From contig NZ_AKJS01000109.1 of assembly GCF_000282215.1 (NCBI RefSeq), positions 1-57,752 on the forward strand: 57,752 bases of DNA. The letters are read 5' to 3'. The notes below the pieces were generated by a model. It was given only the letters and a program-made list of their open reading frames with translations, did no database searches and was not told the DNA's origin. Positions within the stretch are counted from its first letter, which is position 1, and the number at the start of each line of letters is the position of its first letter. This document shows, one piece after another, positions 42,300 to 50,832 of this stretch. Both the position numbers and the translations under genes were made by a program. Source of the stretch: Pseudomonas sp. GM21. GTDB taxonomy: Bacteria > Pseudomonadota > Gammaproteobacteria > Pseudomonadales > Pseudomonadaceae.

Positions 42300-43634
42300 A
42301 TGACGACTCGTCAGCCGCTGTACAAATCCCTGTATTTCCAGGTGATCGTTGCCATCGCCATCGGCATTCTGCTCGGTCACTTCTACCCGCAGACCGGTGT
42401 GGCCCTCAAGCCGCTGGGTGACGGGTTCATCAAACTGATCAAAATGGTCATCGCGCCAATCATCTTCTGTACGGTCGTCAGCGGTATCGCCGGCATGCAG
42501 AACATGAAGTCGGTCGGCAAAACCGGCGGCTATGCGCTGCTGTACTTCGAAATTGTTTCCACCATTGCCTTGCTCATCGGTCTGGTCGTGGTCAATGTCG
42601 TGCAACCGGGCGCCGGCATGCACATCGACGTGACGACTCTGGACACCAGCAAAATCGCGGGCTTCATCTCGGCCGGTAAAGACCAGAGCATCATCGCTTT
42701 TGTCCTCAACGTGATCCCGAACACCATCGTCGGCGCCTTCGCCAACGGCGACATCCTGCAAGTGCTGATGTTCTCGGTGATCTTCGGTTTTGCCCTGCAT
42801 CGCCTGGGTGCCTATGGCAAACCGGTGTTGGACTTCATCGATCGCTTCGCTCACGTGATGTTCAACATCATCAACATGATCATGAAGCTCGCTCCAGTCG
42901 GCGCGTTCGGTGCGATGGCCTTCACCATCGGTGCCTACGGTGTCGGTTCGCTGGTGCAACTCGGTCAGCTGATGATCTGCTTCTACATCACCTGCATCCT
43001 GTTTGTGGTTCTGGTACTGGGCGCCATCTGCCGCGCGCATGGTTTCAGCGTACTCAAGCTGATCCGCTACATCCGTGAAGAACTGCTGATCGTACTGGGC
43101 ACTTCCTCGTCTGAATCGGCTCTGCCACGCATGCTGATCAAAATGGAACGCCTGGGTGCGGATAAATCGGTGGTGGGTCTGGTGATCCCGACTGGTTACT
43201 CCTTCAACCTCGACGGTACTTCGATCTACCTGACCATGGCGGCTGTGTTTATCGCTCAGGCGACTGATACACCGATGGACCTCACTCACCAGATCACCTT
43301 GCTGCTGGTGCTGCTGTTGTCCTCCAAAGGTGCGGCAGGTGTGACCGGTAGTGGTTTCATCGTGCTGGCAGCCACTCTGTCGGCCGTGGGTACTCTGCCG
43401 GTGGCCGGCCTGGCGCTGATCCTCGGTATCGACCGCTTCATGTCCGAAGCCCGTGCGCTGACCAACCTTGTTGGTAACGCTGTGGCTACCCTCGTGGTCG
43501 CCAAGTGGGTGAAAGAGCTGGACGAAGACAAGCTGCAAGTCGAGCTGGCTTCTGGCGGTCGCGGTATCGCCGACGAGCGTGAAGTAGACGACCTGGGCGT
43601 GGCCGAAGGCCCAACCCCAAGCAACGTGAAATAA
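42300..43634 (+). CDS. dctA: C4-dicarboxylate:H+/Na+ symporter DctA
   Basis: This 444-residue inner-membrane carrier takes up succinate, fumarate and malate. It belongs to the dicarboxylate/amino acid:cation symporter family. The serine-rich hairpin is GTSSSESALPRM, the substrate and cation motifs are IPTGYSFNLDGTSIY, and SSKGAAGVTGSGF forms the second hairpin. About eight TM segments are expected. AGGAAC is upstream of the ATG. Expression is likely from the sigma-54 promoter at 42154 under DctD control. A hairpin terminator follows. Confidence 0.96.
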   Translation: MTTRQPLYKSLYFQVIVAIAIGILLGHFYPQTGVALKPLGDGFIKLIKMVIAPIIFCTVVSGIAGMQNMKSVGKTGGYALLYFEIVSTIALLIGLVVVNVVQPGAGMHIDVTTLDTSKIAGFISAGKDQSIIAFVLNVIPNTIVGAFANGDILQVLMFSVIFGFALHRLGAYGKPVLDFIDRFAHVMFNIINMIMKLAPVGAFGAMAFTIGAYGVGSLVQLGQLMICFYITCILFVVLVLGAICRAHGFSVLKLIRYIREELLIVLGTSSSESALPRMLIKMERLGADKSVVGLVIPTGYSFNLDGTSIYLTMAAVFIAQATDTPMDLTHQITLLLVLLLSSKGAAGVTGSGFIVLAATLSAVGTLPVAGLALILGIDRFMSEARALTNLVGNAVATLVVAKWVKELDEDKLQVELASGGRGIADEREVDDLGVAEGPTPSNVK

Positions 43635-43648
43635 GACTCGCTGTACTG

Positions 43649-43673
43649 AAAAACCCGTTTCGGCGGGTTTTTT
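43649..43673 (+). terminator. Rho-independent terminator after dctA
   Basis: AAACCCG and CGGGTTT pair around a TTTCGG-like loop and are followed by a T-run, 15 bases after the dctA stop. Confidence 0.9.
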
Positions 43674-43778
43674 CATGCCTGCGATTTGAGCGTAACGGTC
43701 ACCTTTGCTGACACTTCGGGTGATTGCCGCAACGCCATCGGCTGCCTAGGCTGGAGGCATCGTTCACGGAGATCGCTC

Positions 43779-44960
43779 ATGCTCGGGCCACTGGCATCAC
43801 TCAAGGTTCTGGATTTCTCGACACTGTTGCCGGGGCCGTTTGCCTCGTTGTTGCTGGCGGACATGGGCGCCGAGGTATTGCGCATCGAATCGCCGACCCG
43901 CATGGATTTGCTGCGGGTGTTGCCGCCCCACGATCACGGCGTGTCGGCCAGTCACGCTTATCTCAATCGCAACAAGCGCAGTCTGGGACTGGACCTCAAA
44001 CAACCCGAGGCGCTGGAAGTGATCAAGCTGCTGCTTGCCGACTACGACATCGTGCTTGAACAGTTCCGCCCCGGTGTGATGGAACGCCTGGGGCTGGGTT
44101 ATGAAGCGTTGAAGGCGATCAATCCGAAGCTGATCTACGTGTCGATTACCGGTTACGGCCAGACCGGCCCCTACAAGGACCGCGCCGGCCACGATATCAA
44201 CTACCTGGCGCTGGCGGGCCTGGCCAGCTACACGGGACGCGCCGATGGCGGGCCGCTGCCGTTGGGCATGCAAGTGGCGGATGTCGCCGGAGGCTCGCTT
44301 CACGGGGTCATCGGCCTGCTGGCGGCGGTCATCGCCCGGCAGCAAACCGGGCAGGGGCAGCATCTGGACGTGAGCATGACCGACTGCGCCTTCAGCCTGA
44401 ACGCCATGGCGGGCGCCGGGTATCTGGCCTGTGGCGCGGAGCCGGGCAGGGAAGATCAGATGCTTAACGGCGGCAGCTTCTACGACTATTACCGTTCTCG
44501 CGATGGGCGCTGGTTGTCGGTGGGCAGTCTGGAGCCAGCGTTTATGAAGCCACTGTGTACGGCGTTGGGTCTGGAGGAGTTGGCGCCTTTGGGCTTGTCG
44601 CCAAAGCCTGCGGACCAGAAAAAGCTCAAGGACGCGCTGATGACCGAATTCGAGAAACACGACTTTAGCGATTTGTGTGCTCTGTTTGCCGAGCTCGATG
44701 CGTGTGTCGAGCCGGTGTTGAGTTTGAGCGAAGCGATTGAGCATCCGCAGCTGAAGGCGCGGGAGCTGGTGGCTGAGGTGCCGCGTGGGGATGGCACGAG
44801 CCAGGCGCAGATGGCCTGTCCGTTGAAATTTTCAGAGGGGTTGCCTGAGCCCCGGCATATTGGCGCGGCGCTGGGGCAGCATACGGATCAGGTGTTGGGG
44901 GAGCTGGGGTTTAGTGCGCAGCGGATCGAAGAGCTGCGGCGTGCCAAGGTGATTCTCTAG
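43779..44960 (+). CDS. CaiB/BaiF family CoA transferase or racemase
   Basis: This 393-residue class III CoA transferase family protein has KVLDFSTLLPGPFASLLLADMGAEV at the N-terminus, the NRNKRSLGLDLK stretch that contacts CoA, and the catalytic Asp region GMQVADVAGGSL. It resembles alpha-methylacyl-CoA racemases as much as true transferases, so the reaction is uncertain. I chose the ATG at 43779 with GGAG upstream; an earlier in-frame start lies in the dctA terminator region. It is monocistronic, followed by a REP doublet. Confidence 0.85.
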   Translation: MLGPLASLKVLDFSTLLPGPFASLLLADMGAEVLRIESPTRMDLLRVLPPHDHGVSASHAYLNRNKRSLGLDLKQPEALEVIKLLLADYDIVLEQFRPGVMERLGLGYEALKAINPKLIYVSITGYGQTGPYKDRAGHDINYLALAGLASYTGRADGGPLPLGMQVADVAGGSLHGVIGLLAAVIARQQTGQGQHLDVSMTDCAFSLNAMAGAGYLACGAEPGREDQMLNGGSFYDYYRSRDGRWLSVGSLEPAFMKPLCTALGLEELAPLGLSPKPADQKKLKDALMTEFEKHDFSDLCALFAELDACVEPVLSLSEAIEHPQLKARELVAEVPRGDGTSQAQMACPLKFSEGLPEPRHIGAALGQHTDQVLGELGFSAQRIEELRRAKVIL

Positions 44961-44968
44961 CGGCTGTA

Positions 44969-45058
44969 CTGGCCCCATCGCGAGCAGGCTCGCTCCCACA
45001 GTGGATCTGTGGCGTACACAAAACCCTGTGGGAGCGAGCCTGCTCGCGATGGGGCCAG
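44969..45058. repeat. REP doublet (family 1)
   Basis: CTGGCCCCATCGCGAGCAGG and its complement form long arms around a 30-bp spacer between the convergent CoA transferase and sprT genes. It is the longest copy of family 1 in the window. Confidence 0.85.
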
Positions 45059-45079
45059 CACAGGCACCACAACTCTGAC

Positions 45080-45574
45080 TTACTCGACCCGCATCTCCCC
45101 GCTAAACACCAGCGTACTCCGGCACCGTCGGCACAAATACCGCCGCCCCTGCCTCACCAGACCATGACGCTGCGCCGAAAACGGGAAATCGCTGTCCACG
45201 CACGGGCATTTATAGATATAGCGCGTCACACTGCGGCGTTTGACGTCGTAGGTGTGGCAGCGATTGGGCGGCAGTTCGTACACGCCGCGCATGATCAGTT
45301 GCCACTCTTCGCCATGAGGCTGGATGCGGTCACCAAACAATTGATGAGCAATCAGGTGGGCGACCTCATGGGCCACGGTTTGCTTGAGAAAGTCTTCGGT
45401 ATTTTCCCGGTACAGCTGCGGGTTGAAACGCAGCAGGTTCTCGTGCAAATGCGCGACCCCGGCTTTTTGACCACGCAGCTTGAGGCTCACCACGGGGCGT
45501 TTGAACGTGCGTTTGAAAAAGGATTCGGCGAGTTGGTAACAGTCTTCGACGCGGGTACTGAGCTGCTCGGGCAT
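45080..45574 (-). CDS. sprT: SprT-family zinc metalloprotease-like protein
   Basis: This 164-residue protein has the zinc motif HEVAH (69-73) with a downstream His in QPHGEEW. A C-terminal zinc ribbon has two CxxC-like pairs (KCPC and CRRC). That is the SprT/Spartan architecture. Eukaryotic Spartan clears DNA-protein crosslinks; the bacterial function is less defined. Length and motif spacing match E. coli SprT. It faces the CoA transferase gene and has no operon partner. Confidence 0.9.
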   Translation of the reverse strand: MPEQLSTRVEDCYQLAESFFKRTFKRPVVSLKLRGQKAGVAHLHENLLRFNPQLYRENTEDFLKQTVAHEVAHLIAHQLFGDRIQPHGEEWQLIMRGVYELPPNRCHTYDVKRRSVTRYIYKCPCVDSDFPFSAQRHGLVRQGRRYLCRRCRSTLVFSGEMRVE

Positions 45575-45679
45575 GCTTGAGGGATCTCCAGAGACGTCGA
45601 GTATGCCGCAACCCTGGGGTCTTGCGAATCGCCGAGGTACCGAATGGTCGTCAGTGCCTGGTATCCCTGGACATTAGAA

Positions 45680-45697
45680 GGCCGCCTTGCGGCGGCC
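45680..45697 (-). terminator. GC-rich hairpin after the Yip1-like gene
   Basis: GGCCGCC and GGCGGCC form a 7-bp stem with loop TTGC, 36 bases after the Yip1-like stop on the minus strand. Only a weak T-rich tail follows, so termination may be partial. Confidence 0.6.
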
Positions 45698-45733
45698 TGT
45701 GTTGGCAGATCTTGTTGTTTGGTGAAAACACCA

Positions 45734-46336
45734 CTAATTAGTATAGACCGGCCCCACGCCGAGTCCCCAGACAATGACTGTGAACGCCATGATGGCCACC
45801 AGCACCACCAGGCCTACCGCAAGCACCGAACTTGAAAACAGGAACCCCTCGTCTGATGGAATGTTCATGAAAGTGGGAAGTCCCACATACAACAGGTACA
45901 CCGTGTAGCAGATGGCCGCCGTCCCGACGATCATTCCCAGCCACAGGTGTGGATACAGTGCCGCCAGTCCGCCGATAAACAACGGGGTCGCGGTATAGGT
46001 CGCAAACGCAACGCAACGGGCCAGGCTCGGATTGGCGTCATAGGTGCGAGCCATCCAGTGGATGAACGCGGCCATCACTGCAACACCGCCGAGCATCGCC
46101 ACGTACGACATGATCGTCATCCATAGCGCGCTTTCCTGCGTCAGCATCACCGGTGCCCGGCTGCCAATCACCCAGCCAACCTTGGTGGTGCCGATAAACG
46201 CTGATACGGCAGGGATCGCGGCCAGAATCAGCGTGTGGGTCAGGTACATGTGGCTAATGCTTTCCTCATTGTCGCCACGGATTTCTTTCCATTCCTGGTC
46301 GGGGTGGGTGAAAAGTCCCACTACGTGATGGATCAT
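45734..46336 (-). CDS. Yip1-family inner-membrane protein
   Basis: This 200-residue protein has five hydrophobic segments and a hydrophilic start (MIHHVVGLFTHPDQEWKEI) that is typical of bacterial Yip1-domain proteins. I chose the ATG at 46336, with AGGAGT 9 bases upstream, over an ATG further upstream. Function is unknown in bacteria; the eukaryotic relatives act in membrane traffic. It is divergent from ttcA across a 350-bp gap. Confidence 0.8.
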   Translation of the reverse strand: MIHHVVGLFTHPDQEWKEIRGDNEESISHMYLTHTLILAAIPAVSAFIGTTKVGWVIGSRAPVMLTQESALWMTIMSYVAMLGGVAVMAAFIHWMARTYDANPSLARCVAFATYTATPLFIGGLAALYPHLWLGMIVGTAAICYTVYLLYVGLPTFMNIPSDEGFLFSSSVLAVGLVVLVAIMAFTVIVWGLGVGPVYTN

Positions 46337-46363
46337 GCCAGTCACTCCTCTTGTTTTTACCAT

Positions 46364-46688
46364 CGCCCCCCAGCGGAGCGCCTACGGGCCAAAGTGGCCA
46401 AGTAAGTAAAGGTCTGGATTTGAATGCGACCTTATGTCGCAGTATAGAAAGGACTTAACCGTACAGGTGATAGGGGGTTAGAGCTTATCGCGCTGAAAAC
46501 AAGCAGGTTAATCGCCGCAGGATCTGTTGGATGACTGAATAGGTACATGACGCGACGTGTAGCAGGCTTCGCCAGCAGTTACAAAGAGTGCGTCGGCGCA
46601 TAATTTTCTAACCTGATCAGGTACTTCGCCGAAGGCGGGTTTTTGCGTAAAATGCCGGCCTTTCGTCACACCTCACGGATTTCGCGAC
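46364..46688. other. Gene-free region upstream of ttcA
   Basis: No gene was seen here. The region holds TGTAGCAGGCTTCGCCAGCA (46558-46577), part of a short inverted repeat related to the arms of the 52435 repeat. It also holds a perfect 12-bp palindrome ACCTGATCAGGT (46611-46622) and a possible -10 TAAAAT near 46647, ahead of the ttcA start. Confidence 0.4.
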
Positions 46689-47513
46689 ATGGGCACTCTT
46701 ACGGTCAACCAGAACAAACTGCAAAAGCGCCTTCGCCGTCAGGCCGGCGAGGCGGTTGCCGATTTCAACATGATTGAAGATGGCGACAAGGTCATGGTCT
46801 GCCTGTCCGGTGGCAAGGACAGCTACACCATGCTCGACGTGCTGATGCACTTGCAGAAGGTCGCACCGATCAAGTTCGAGATCGTGGCCGTAAACATGGA
46901 CCAGAAGCAGCCAGGTTTCCCGGAGCACGTGCTGCCGGCCTACCTCAAGGAACTGGGGATCGAGTACCACATCGTCGAGAAAGACACTTACTCCGTGGTC
47001 AAGGAGCTTATTCCTGAGGGAAAAACCACCTGCTCGCTGTGCTCGCGTCTGCGTCGCGGCACGCTGTACACCTTTGCCGACGAAATCGGTGCGACCAAAA
47101 TGGCCCTCGGCCATCACCGGGACGACATCGTCGAGACGTTTTTCCTCAACATGTTCTTCAACGGTTCGCTCAAGGCCATGCCGCCAAAACTGCGCGCCGA
47201 CGATGGCCGCAACGTCGTCATCCGTCCGCTGGCCTACTGCAATGAGAAAGACATTCAGGCTTACTCGGACTTGAAACAGTTCCCGATCATCCCGTGCAAC
47301 CTCTGCGGCTCTCAGGAAAACCTGCAACGTCAGGTGGTCAAGGACATGCTGCAGGACTGGGAGCGCAAGACCCCGGGCCGTACCGAAAGCATTTTCCGCA
47401 GCCTGCAGAACGTGATCCCGTCGCAATTGGCGGACCGCAACCTGTTTGACTTCACCAGCCTCAAGATCGACGAATCCGCCGCTTCGCGCTTCGTCAACGT
47501 AGTCAACCTCTAA
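46689..47513 (+). CDS. ttcA: tRNA 2-thiocytidine-32 synthetase TtcA
   Basis: This 274-residue enzyme thiolates cytidine 32 in some tRNAs. The PP-loop SGGKDS lies at 40-45 and activates the base with ATP. Cys115 and Cys118 (CSLCSR) with Cys206 (CNLCGS) are the expected ligands of the 4Fe-4S cluster. The sequence is full length and collinear with E. coli TtcA. It is followed within 60 bases by the Tag-like gene, which may share its transcript. Confidence 0.96.
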   Translation: MGTLTVNQNKLQKRLRRQAGEAVADFNMIEDGDKVMVCLSGGKDSYTMLDVLMHLQKVAPIKFEIVAVNMDQKQPGFPEHVLPAYLKELGIEYHIVEKDTYSVVKELIPEGKTTCSLCSRLRRGTLYTFADEIGATKMALGHHRDDIVETFFLNMFFNGSLKAMPPKLRADDGRNVVIRPLAYCNEKDIQAYSDLKQFPIIPCNLCGSQENLQRQVVKDMLQDWERKTPGRTESIFRSLQNVIPSQLADRNLFDFTSLKIDESAASRFVNVVNL

Positions 47514-47569
47514 ACACAATCCCTGTGGGAGCCAACAGGGGTCTATTCACTTATTCAACAGGAGAGGGC

Positions 47570-48244
47570 ATGCGCGATTACAAGTGGCTGCACGAATACT
47601 GTCTGAACCGCTTCGGTTCAGCAGCTGAACTGGAAGCCCATCTGCCCGTTCCGAAAACCCCGGCACAATTGCGCAAGATCAGCGACGACCGCTACCTCTC
47701 GACCATGGCGCTACGTGTATTCCGCGCCGGCCTCAAGCACAGCCTGGTGGACGCCAAGTGGCCGGCGTTCGAAGAAGTGTTCTTCAAGTTCGACCCGGAA
47801 AAAGTCGTGCTGATGAGCGCCGAACACCTCGAACGCCTGATGCAGGACGCGCGAATCATCCGTCACCTGGGCAAGCTCAAGAGCGTGCCGCGCAATGCGC
47901 AGTTCATTCTGGACGTGGCGCATGAGAAGGGCAGTTTCGGTGCGCTGATTGCCGATTGGCCGGTGACCGATATTGTTGGGCTGTGGACGTACCTGAAAAA
48001 GCGCGGCCATCAATTGGGTGGGTTGTCGGCGCCGCGTTTCTTGCGCATGGTCGGCAAGGACACCTTTGTGCCGAGCTACGATGTGGTCGCGGCGTTGAAT
48101 GCACAGAAGATCGTCGACAAGGTGCCGAGCAGTCAGCGGGATCTGGCCTTGGTGCAGGATGTGTTCAACCAGTGGCATGAACAGAGTGGCGGGCGGCCGA
48201 TGAGCCAGATTTCGATGATGCTCGCCTACACAGTGAATCATTGA
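47570..48244 (+). CDS. DNA-3-methyladenine glycosylase I-like protein
   Basis: This 224-residue protein resembles the helix-hairpin-helix core of Tag (FDPEKVVLMSAEHLERLMQDARIIRHLGKL). Tag removes 3-methyladenine from DNA. The N-terminal Cys/His and the C-terminal His/Cys that hold zinc in Tag are not present; the C-terminus reads FVPSYDVVAALNAQ instead. It is therefore a diverged relative that may differ in substrate. The ATG at 47570 has AGGAGAG 5 bases upstream. It follows ttcA. Confidence 0.8.
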   Translation: MRDYKWLHEYCLNRFGSAAELEAHLPVPKTPAQLRKISDDRYLSTMALRVFRAGLKHSLVDAKWPAFEEVFFKFDPEKVVLMSAEHLERLMQDARIIRHLGKLKSVPRNAQFILDVAHEKGSFGALIADWPVTDIVGLWTYLKKRGHQLGGLSAPRFLRMVGKDTFVPSYDVVAALNAQKIVDKVPSSQRDLALVQDVFNQWHEQSGGRPMSQISMMLAYTVNH

Positions 48245-48259
48245 TACCGAGTTGATCCC

Positions 48260-48335
48260 ATCGCTGGCAAGCCAGCTCCCACATTGGATTTGTGTCGTTC
48301 ACCCATCCCCTGTGGAAGCTGGCTTGCCAGCGATA
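48260..48335. repeat. REP doublet (family 1 variant)
   Basis: ATCGCTGGCAAGCCAGCTCC and its near complement are separated by about 35 bp between the convergent tag-like and DUF2069 genes. The arms differ from the TCGCGAGCAGGCTCGC form found elsewhere in the window. Confidence 0.8.
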
Positions 48336-48343
48336 GCGGTCTA

Positions 48344-48769
48344 TCAGGCGACGGAGATCTCGCCTTCCCCCGCCAACTTGCGATTGAGCTGAAACCGCCA
48401 CCGCACATACAACAGCGCTGAGCAGAACACTGCCAGACTCGCTCCCATCTCCAGCAACCCAAACAGCTGCCGGTTCGGGTCATACGCCGCCAGTGCGCCC
48501 TTGATGAAATACAGGTTCACCACAAAACACATCCACGAATGCCCACGGGCGCTGCCGATAATCATTCCCGGTGCGAGCAATAGCAGGGGCACCAGTTCGA
48601 TCAGCAAAATCACCCACGGCCGCGCGCCATGCAGGTCGGCAAACACCAGGTAGTAGGCGCACAACAGCCCAACCAGCCCGAAAAAACACAGCAGGCTGAC
48701 GATGCGCATTGCCCGTACCCGCGGTTCGAGCCATTCAATGGAGGGCAGAATCTTCGGCTTCTTGGCCAC
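48344..48769 (-). CDS. DUF2069 inner-membrane protein
   Basis: This 141-residue protein has four hydrophobic segments (about 22-42, 50-68, 78-92 and 105-122), fitting DUF2069. It starts with GTG at 48769, one base after the wrbA stop, so it is the last gene of a wrbA-led operon. No function is known for the family; frequent linkage to WrbA-like genes is all that can be said. Confidence 0.8.
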   Translation of the reverse strand: MAKKPKILPSIEWLEPRVRAMRIVSLLCFFGLVGLLCAYYLVFADLHGARPWVILLIELVPLLLLAPGMIIGSARGHSWMCFVVNLYFIKGALAAYDPNRQLFGLLEMGASLAVFCSALLYVRWRFQLNRKLAGEGEISVA

Positions 48770-48770
48770 G

Positions 48771-49367
48771 TCAGTTCCCCAGCTTTTGCGCAGTCTTTGC
48801 CAACCGCAGGCCCAAGGCCCGGCACAGCGCCACTTCGTGTTCATTCAAGCCGCTTTTGCCATCGGCCCCGGCGTGATGACTGGCGCCATATGGCGTGCCG
48901 CCGCCACGGGTTTCGAGCAAGGCAGATTCGCTGTAGGGCAGGCCGGTGATCAGCATGCCGTGGTGCAGCAGCGGCAACATCATCGACAGCAGGGTGGTTT
49001 CCTGGCCGCCGTGCAGGCTCGCGGTGGAGGTGAACACGCCGGCCGGCTTGCCCACCAGCGCGCCGGTCAGCCACAGGTTGCTGGTGCCGTCGAGGAAGTA
49101 CTTGAGCGGCGCCGCCATGTTGCCGAAACGGGTCGGGCTGCCCAAGGCCAGGCCCGCGCAGTTCTTCAAGTCATCGAGGCTGGCGTACAGCGCACCTGTG
49201 TCCGGAATGTCGGGCGCCACGGATTCGCATTCGGTGGAGATCGCCGGCACGGTGCGCAGGCGCGCTTCCATCCCGGACTGCTCGACGCCACGGGCAATTT
49301 GCCGGGCCATTTCATTGGTCGAGCCGCTGCGGCTGTAATACAGAACCAGAATGTAGGGTGCGCTCAC
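48771..49367 (-). CDS. wrbA: NAD(P)H:quinone oxidoreductase, WrbA family
   Basis: This 198-residue flavodoxin-like protein has the FMN phosphate loop YYSRSGSTNEMA at the N-terminus, SPTRFGNMAAPLK in the middle and HGGQETTLLSM near the isoalloxazine site. WrbA reduces quinones by two electrons and so limits radical formation. It lies between an ArsC-like gene (4-base overlap) and the DUF2069 gene, forming a three-gene minus-strand operon. Confidence 0.92.
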   Translation of the reverse strand: MSAPYILVLYYSRSGSTNEMARQIARGVEQSGMEARLRTVPAISTECESVAPDIPDTGALYASLDDLKNCAGLALGSPTRFGNMAAPLKYFLDGTSNLWLTGALVGKPAGVFTSTASLHGGQETTLLSMMLPLLHHGMLITGLPYSESALLETRGGGTPYGASHHAGADGKSGLNEHEVALCRALGLRLAKTAQKLGN

Positions 49368-49717
49368 GGCAGCAACTCCAGCACGTTTTCTGGTGGACGG
49401 CCGATAACGGCTTTGTCGCCGACTTCGAGAATCGGGCGCTCCATGAGTTTCGGGTGAGCCGCGATGGCCGCGATCAATTGCGCTTCGCTCAGGCTGCTGT
49501 CAGCCAGGTTGAGGGTTTTGTATTCCTCCTCGCCAGTGCGCAACAGGTGTCGGGCGCTGAGGCCAAGCTTGGTCAGCAAGCGCTGGATTTGCGCAGCGTC
49601 CAGCGGGGTTTCGAGGTAGCGGACGACGGTCGGGGCCAGGCCGCGGGCTTCGAGCAGTTCGAGCGCACCGCGGGATTTCGAGCAGCGCGGGTTGTGATAA
49701 AGCGTCAGATCGGTCAT
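49364..49717 (-). CDS. ArsC/YfgD family arsenate-reductase-like protein
   Basis: This 117-residue thioredoxin-fold protein has the catalytic Cys12 in NPRCSKSRGA and the later Arg-rich RPILEVGDKAVIGRPPE. It matches glutaredoxin-linked ArsC/YfgD proteins. No arsB, arsR or acr3 gene is nearby, so arsenate reduction as its main job is doubtful. First gene of the arsC-wrbA-DUF2069 operon. Confidence 0.88.
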   Translation of the reverse strand: MTDLTLYHNPRCSKSRGALELLEARGLAPTVVRYLETPLDAAQIQRLLTKLGLSARHLLRTGEEEYKTLNLADSSLSEAQLIAAIAAHPKLMERPILEVGDKAVIGRPPENVLELLP

Positions 49718-49831
49718 GGGCGGGTCGCTTCTTGCGTAAAGTGGCAGCTATTCTAACTGTGCAGCGCGTAATCCTGAACCTTGCGAGGCGATGGGTCGCA
49801 GGCGCATTCAATTTTGAACAAGGAACACGAC

Positions 49832-50299
49832 ATGACAAGGCGACTGGCAGCGGCATTGGCGATTTTCGGGGCGTTGATGCTGGGGGGCTGTGGCAACGAC
49901 TATGGCGTGGACCAGAACGGCCAGAAAGTTGCGTCCGAACGGCTGGACAAACAATGGGTGGTGCTCAATTACTGGGCCGAATGGTGCGGGCCATGCCGGA
50001 CCGAAATCCCGCAGTTGAATGCGTTGGCTGATCAATTGAAGGACAAGAAGATCGGCGTGTTCGGCGTCAACTTCGACAATGTGCAGGGCGAAGAACTGAA
50101 AAGCGCCAGCGAGAAACTGGGGATCAAGTTCACGGTACTGGCTTCAGACCCGGCCGATCTTTTTGAACTGCCGCGCAGTGAAGCCCTGCCAGTGACGTAC
50201 ATCATCGATAACAAAGGCAAGGTGCGCGAACAACTGATGGGCGAGCAGACGGCGGCGGGGTTGATGGCAAAGCTTGAGGCGTTGCAGGCATTCAAGTGA
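49832..50299 (+). CDS. TlpA-like thiol-disulfide lipoprotein
   Basis: This 155-residue protein has a lipoprotein signal with the lipobox LGGC (Cys20) and a thioredoxin-like domain with WCGPC (51-55), followed by cis-Pro LPVTYIID. It would be anchored in the envelope and reduce disulfides, as TlpA or ResA do in cytochrome c maturation. I chose the ATG at 49832, since the signal peptide starts there. It is divergent from the arsC-wrbA operon. Confidence 0.9.
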   Translation: MTRRLAAALAIFGALMLGGCGNDYGVDQNGQKVASERLDKQWVVLNYWAEWCGPCRTEIPQLNALADQLKDKKIGVFGVNFDNVQGEELKSASEKLGIKFTVLASDPADLFELPRSEALPVTYIIDNKGKVREQLMGEQTAAGLMAKLEALQAFK

Positions 50300-50305
50300 C
50301 CGTTT

Positions 50306-50409
50306 GATCGTTCCCACGCTCTGCGTGGAAACGCCGCCCGGGACGCTCAGCGTCCCTGTGACGCAGAGCGTCACTGGATGCATTCCCACGCAGAGCGTGG
50401 GAACGATCG
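50306..50409. repeat. Intergenic inverted repeat (family 2)
   Basis: GATCGTTCCCACGCTCTGCG faces its complement at the other end, with inner GGACGCTCAGCGTCC and GACGCAGAGCGTC dyads. It separates the convergent tlpA-like and META-domain genes and is kin to the copy at 40849. Confidence 0.85.
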
Positions 50410-50419
50410 GGTCGAGGGA

Positions 50420-50824
50420 TCAACCCTCTTCAAGCCACCATCGCAATGGCTTGCCTTGCGCCGGCCAGAAGCGCATCTGCTCAATCGGTGAAACGTCCCA
50501 GCGCTGTACGCCTTCCAGCGCCTGCAAGAAGCGCTTTTCCTGCTCCATGAGCGCGGGTGCACACAGCTTGCGGGTGCTGCCGATCTTGCCGAAGCTCAAC
50601 TTGTTGCCTTCCAGGGTGTACGGCGCGAACCAATGGTTACAGCCGCCACTGCCATAGGCCCGGCCGTCTTCACCGAGGGTGACAGTCAGGTGGCTGTAGT
50701 CCATCAATGGATATTCGCCGATCCATTCCAGAATGTAGCTTCGATTTTTTTCCAGTTGCACTGGCTCAGCGGCGCATCCCAGCAGGCTGGCACCGACCAA
50801 AGCGGTCAGCGCGAAACGTTTCAT
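50420..50824 (-). CDS. META-domain lipoprotein
   Basis: This 134-residue protein has a lipobox LLGC (Cys17) and a META/HslJ-like domain: VTLGEDGRAYGSGGCNHWFAPY, then GKIGSTRKLCAPALMEQE. HslJ-like proteins are envelope lipoproteins linked to heat and novobiocin resistance in E. coli. I chose the ATG at 50824; a start 9 codons earlier would spoil the signal peptide. It lies 8 bases after a small zinc-ribbon gene on the same strand. Confidence 0.85.
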   Translation of the reverse strand: MKRFALTALVGASLLGCAAEPVQLEKNRSYILEWIGEYPLMDYSHLTVTLGEDGRAYGSGGCNHWFAPYTLEGNKLSFGKIGSTRKLCAPALMEQEKRFLQALEGVQRWDVSPIEQMRFWPAQGKPLRWWLEEG

Positions 50825-50832
50825 CACGGCGG

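Noticed and set aside
49364..49717. Arsenic resistance operon
   Set aside because: Only an ArsC-like thioredoxin-fold gene is present; no arsR, arsB or acr3 gene is nearby.
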